In this document: positions 62,699 through 64,000 of the stretch, piece by piece
Position numbering within the stretch: the stretch's first letter is position 1
How the letters are laid out: every line of letters starts with the position of its first letter
NCBI RefSeq assembly: GCF_000517025.1
Contig: NZ_KI912091.1
Coordinates: forward strand, 171,344 to 235,343
Reading direction: 5' to 3'
DNA length: 64,000 nt
From: Halonatronum saccharophilum DSM 13868
Lineage (GTDB): Bacteria; Bacillota; Halanaerobiia; Halobacteroidales; Halobacteroidaceae
The notes under the pieces: generated by a model
What the model was told of the DNA's origin: nothing
The model's input: only the letters and a program-made list of their open reading frames with translations
Database searches by the model: none
Program-made: the position numbers and the translations under genes

Positions 62699-63469
62699 AT
62701 GAATTTTATCAAAGTTATAATATTAGGTTTGGTACAGGGTTTGACAGAGTTTTTGCCTGTTAGTAGTTCGGCTCATCTTGTGATTTTTCAAAGTATATTG
62801 GGGGTAGAGAAGGCAGGTATTACTCTTGAAGTATTCTTGCACTTTGGTACATTGATTGCAGTATTTATAGTATTTTGGCAAGATATTATAGATATAATCA
62901 CCTTTAAACCTCAATGTCGTAGATTTACTATATATATAGCCTTAGGAACTATACCTGCCCTTGTTAGTGGACTTTTATTTGAAGAAAGGTTTGAAAAGGC
63001 TTTTTCAGATTTGAGATTAGTGGGATTTATGTTGCTGGTTACTGGTCTTTTATTATGGCTTTCAGATAGGGTTAGAGTTAAAGAGAGAGTAATGCAGGAG
63101 ATGAACTGGTCTGATTCCTTGGTTGTTGGATTTGCTCAAGCTTTTGCCATATTTCCTGGGATATCTCGGTCAGGATCTACAATAGTAGGTGGGCTGTTTA
63201 AGGGGTTGGATAGAAAGTTGGCAGCAAAGTACTCTTTTTTATTATCAATACCGGTAATAGGGGGAGCTACAATATTAGAGAGTATAGATTTGATGAAAGA
63301 AGGTATGGGAGATATTAGTTTTATGGAGTTGGGGATAGGAACTTTTATATCGATGGTATCTGGTTACTTTGCAATTAAACTCTTGTTGAAGGTTATTAAT
63401 AAAGAGCGGTTAAGTTTATTTGCTTATTATTGCTGGCTCTTAGGCTTCATAACGATATTATTGAATTAA
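62699..63469 (+). CDS. uppP: undecaprenyl-diphosphatase
   Basis: 256 residues, about eight membrane helices. Signature blocks GLVQGLTEFLPVSSSAHLVI with Glu and Ser, LEVFLHFGTLIAV, and AQAFAIFPGISRSGSTIVGG with the catalytic Arg. It recycles C55-PP to C55-P outside the membrane, and so also confers bacitracin tolerance. It complements uppS at 27.8 kb. ATG 62699 has GAGGGGG at 62687. Confidence 0.96.
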   Translation: MNFIKVIILGLVQGLTEFLPVSSSAHLVIFQSILGVEKAGITLEVFLHFGTLIAVFIVFWQDIIDIITFKPQCRRFTIYIALGTIPALVSGLLFEERFEKAFSDLRLVGFMLLVTGLLLWLSDRVRVKERVMQEMNWSDSLVVGFAQAFAIFPGISRSGSTIVGGLFKGLDRKLAAKYSFLLSIPVIGGATILESIDLMKEGMGDISFMELGIGTFISMVSGYFAIKLLLKVINKERLSLFAYYCWLLGFITILLN

Positions 63470-63549
63470 GTTAGACAAAAGATTAGAATTGATTTTTAAG
63501 AAGGATATTATTTTGTAGAAGTAGAATTAAATAATGTGGGGTGGAGACT

Positions 63550-64000
63550 ATGAAAGAGACTTTGAAGAATATATTTGAAAAGAGAAAATATGAATTTATG
63601 GGAATTGCTTTGATTGTTTTGGCCCTATTAAATACTATTAGTCTACTATCTAAGGATACGGGATTTGTGGGAGAGGCTTTTTCTAAAGGTATGAGATTAA
63701 TAGTGGGCGGAGGTATCTATGGAGTTCCTGTACTATTAATAATCTTTGGCATCGGTATGATTTATAAGAGTAAGTTTAAGGTTAATATGAGTTCAAGGAT
63801 GGTGGGTTTTATTATCTTATTATCTGTTGGCTTAATTTCTTTACACCTACCAGTGGAGCATCCAGATGAGTTTGTTTTTGCTTTCTCTGGTCAAGGTGGA
63901 GGGATTATTGGAGGTTTATTCTTATATATACTGAGGAAATTTTTTGCAGATGGAGGCACTTATGTAATTTTATCTGCTCTTACTTTGGTAAGTTTATTAT
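63550..64000 (+). CDS. ftsK: FtsK/SpoIIIE DNA translocase, N-terminal part
   Basis: The frame from ATG 63550 stays open to the end of the window (150 codons). It encodes four membrane helices in the pattern of the FtsK/SpoIIIE N-terminal domain (FMGIALIVLALLNTISLLS; GGGIYGVPVLLIIFGIG; FSGQGGGIIGGLFLYILRKFF; VILSALTLVSLL). FtsK moves chromosome ends through the septum. The motor and gamma domains lie outside, so the name rests on the membrane domain. RBS GGGGTGGAG at 63538. Confidence 0.8.
   Translation, partial: MKETLKNIFEKRKYEFMGIALIVLALLNTISLLSKDTGFVGEAFSKGMRLIVGGGIYGVPVLLIIFGIGMIYKSKFKVNMSSRMVGFIILLSVGLISLHLPVEHPDEFVFAFSGQGGGIIGGLFLYILRKFFADGGTYVILSALTLVSLL

Overview
This is a 64-kb stretch of a low-GC, Gram-positive-type (Firmicutes/Clostridia) chromosome. 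Nearly every gene is read from the + strand in tightly packed operons. A PolC-type polymerase, a Ser-46-type HPr, FliY/CheC/CheD/SigD-type flagellar genes and two SleB-like spore-cortex hydrolases suggest a motile, endospore-forming anaerobe. My guess is a halophilic Halanaerobiales relative (Orenia/Halobacteroides-like). That rests on overall protein character and is not proven here. I see no CRISPR array, tRNA, rRNA, prophage or intact insertion sequence.

Region 1 (1-24114) is the second half of a large flagellar operon: fliI (3' end), fliJ, a MotE-like gene, fliK, flgD, a TIGR02530-type gene, flgE, swrD/flbD, motA, motB, fliL, fliM, fliY, fliO, fliP, fliQ, fliR, flhB, flhA, flhF, flhG, two PilZ genes, cheC, cheD, a small membrane protein, sigD/fliA, fapA and three small poorly characterised genes, closed by a terminator. 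cheY, cheB, cheA and cheW, which sit inside the equivalent Bacillus operon, are absent. Two tandem PilZ (c-di-GMP receptor) paralogues occupy the cheBAW position.

Region 2 (24279-43099) is the rpsB-tsf-pyrH-frr-uppS-cdsA-dxr-rseP-ispG-proS-polC housekeeping run (translation, polyprenyl and phospholipid synthesis, MEP isoprenoid pathway, site-2 protease, replication). It also holds several smaller genes: a PASTA-like protein, a YtvI-like permease, a four-module zinc-ribbon protein, an HD hydrolase, a GT2 glycosyltransferase and an MgtC-like protein. Region 3 (43302-53246) is the rimP-nusA-infB-rbfA-nrnA-truB-ribF-rpsO-pnp translation/RNA operon set, with ylxR and ylxQ missing between nusA and infB.

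Region 4 (53274-64000) holds nfo, a DinG-type helicase, two SleB-like LysM hydrolases, a roughly 0.9-kb decayed region (an IS-like remnant and a broken reading frame), an HPr with a C-terminal extension, an EAL-CBS-GGDEF protein, a Na/Pi-cotransporter-family protein, uppP and the start of ftsK.

The least ordinary signal is non-coding. At least seven intergenic gaps carry imperfect palindromes or single arms whose arms are made of degenerate 7-nt repeats. The heptad differs from element to element (AATTGAN, GGAATCN, AGTAATG, GGGATAN, an AGCTATT-like unit), while complementarity between the two arms is kept. Several are bordered by the same small AATAAAGC/GCTTTATT hairpin. Two copies (near 35.5 kb and 57.3 kb) are nearly identical except that one lacks exactly two heptads.
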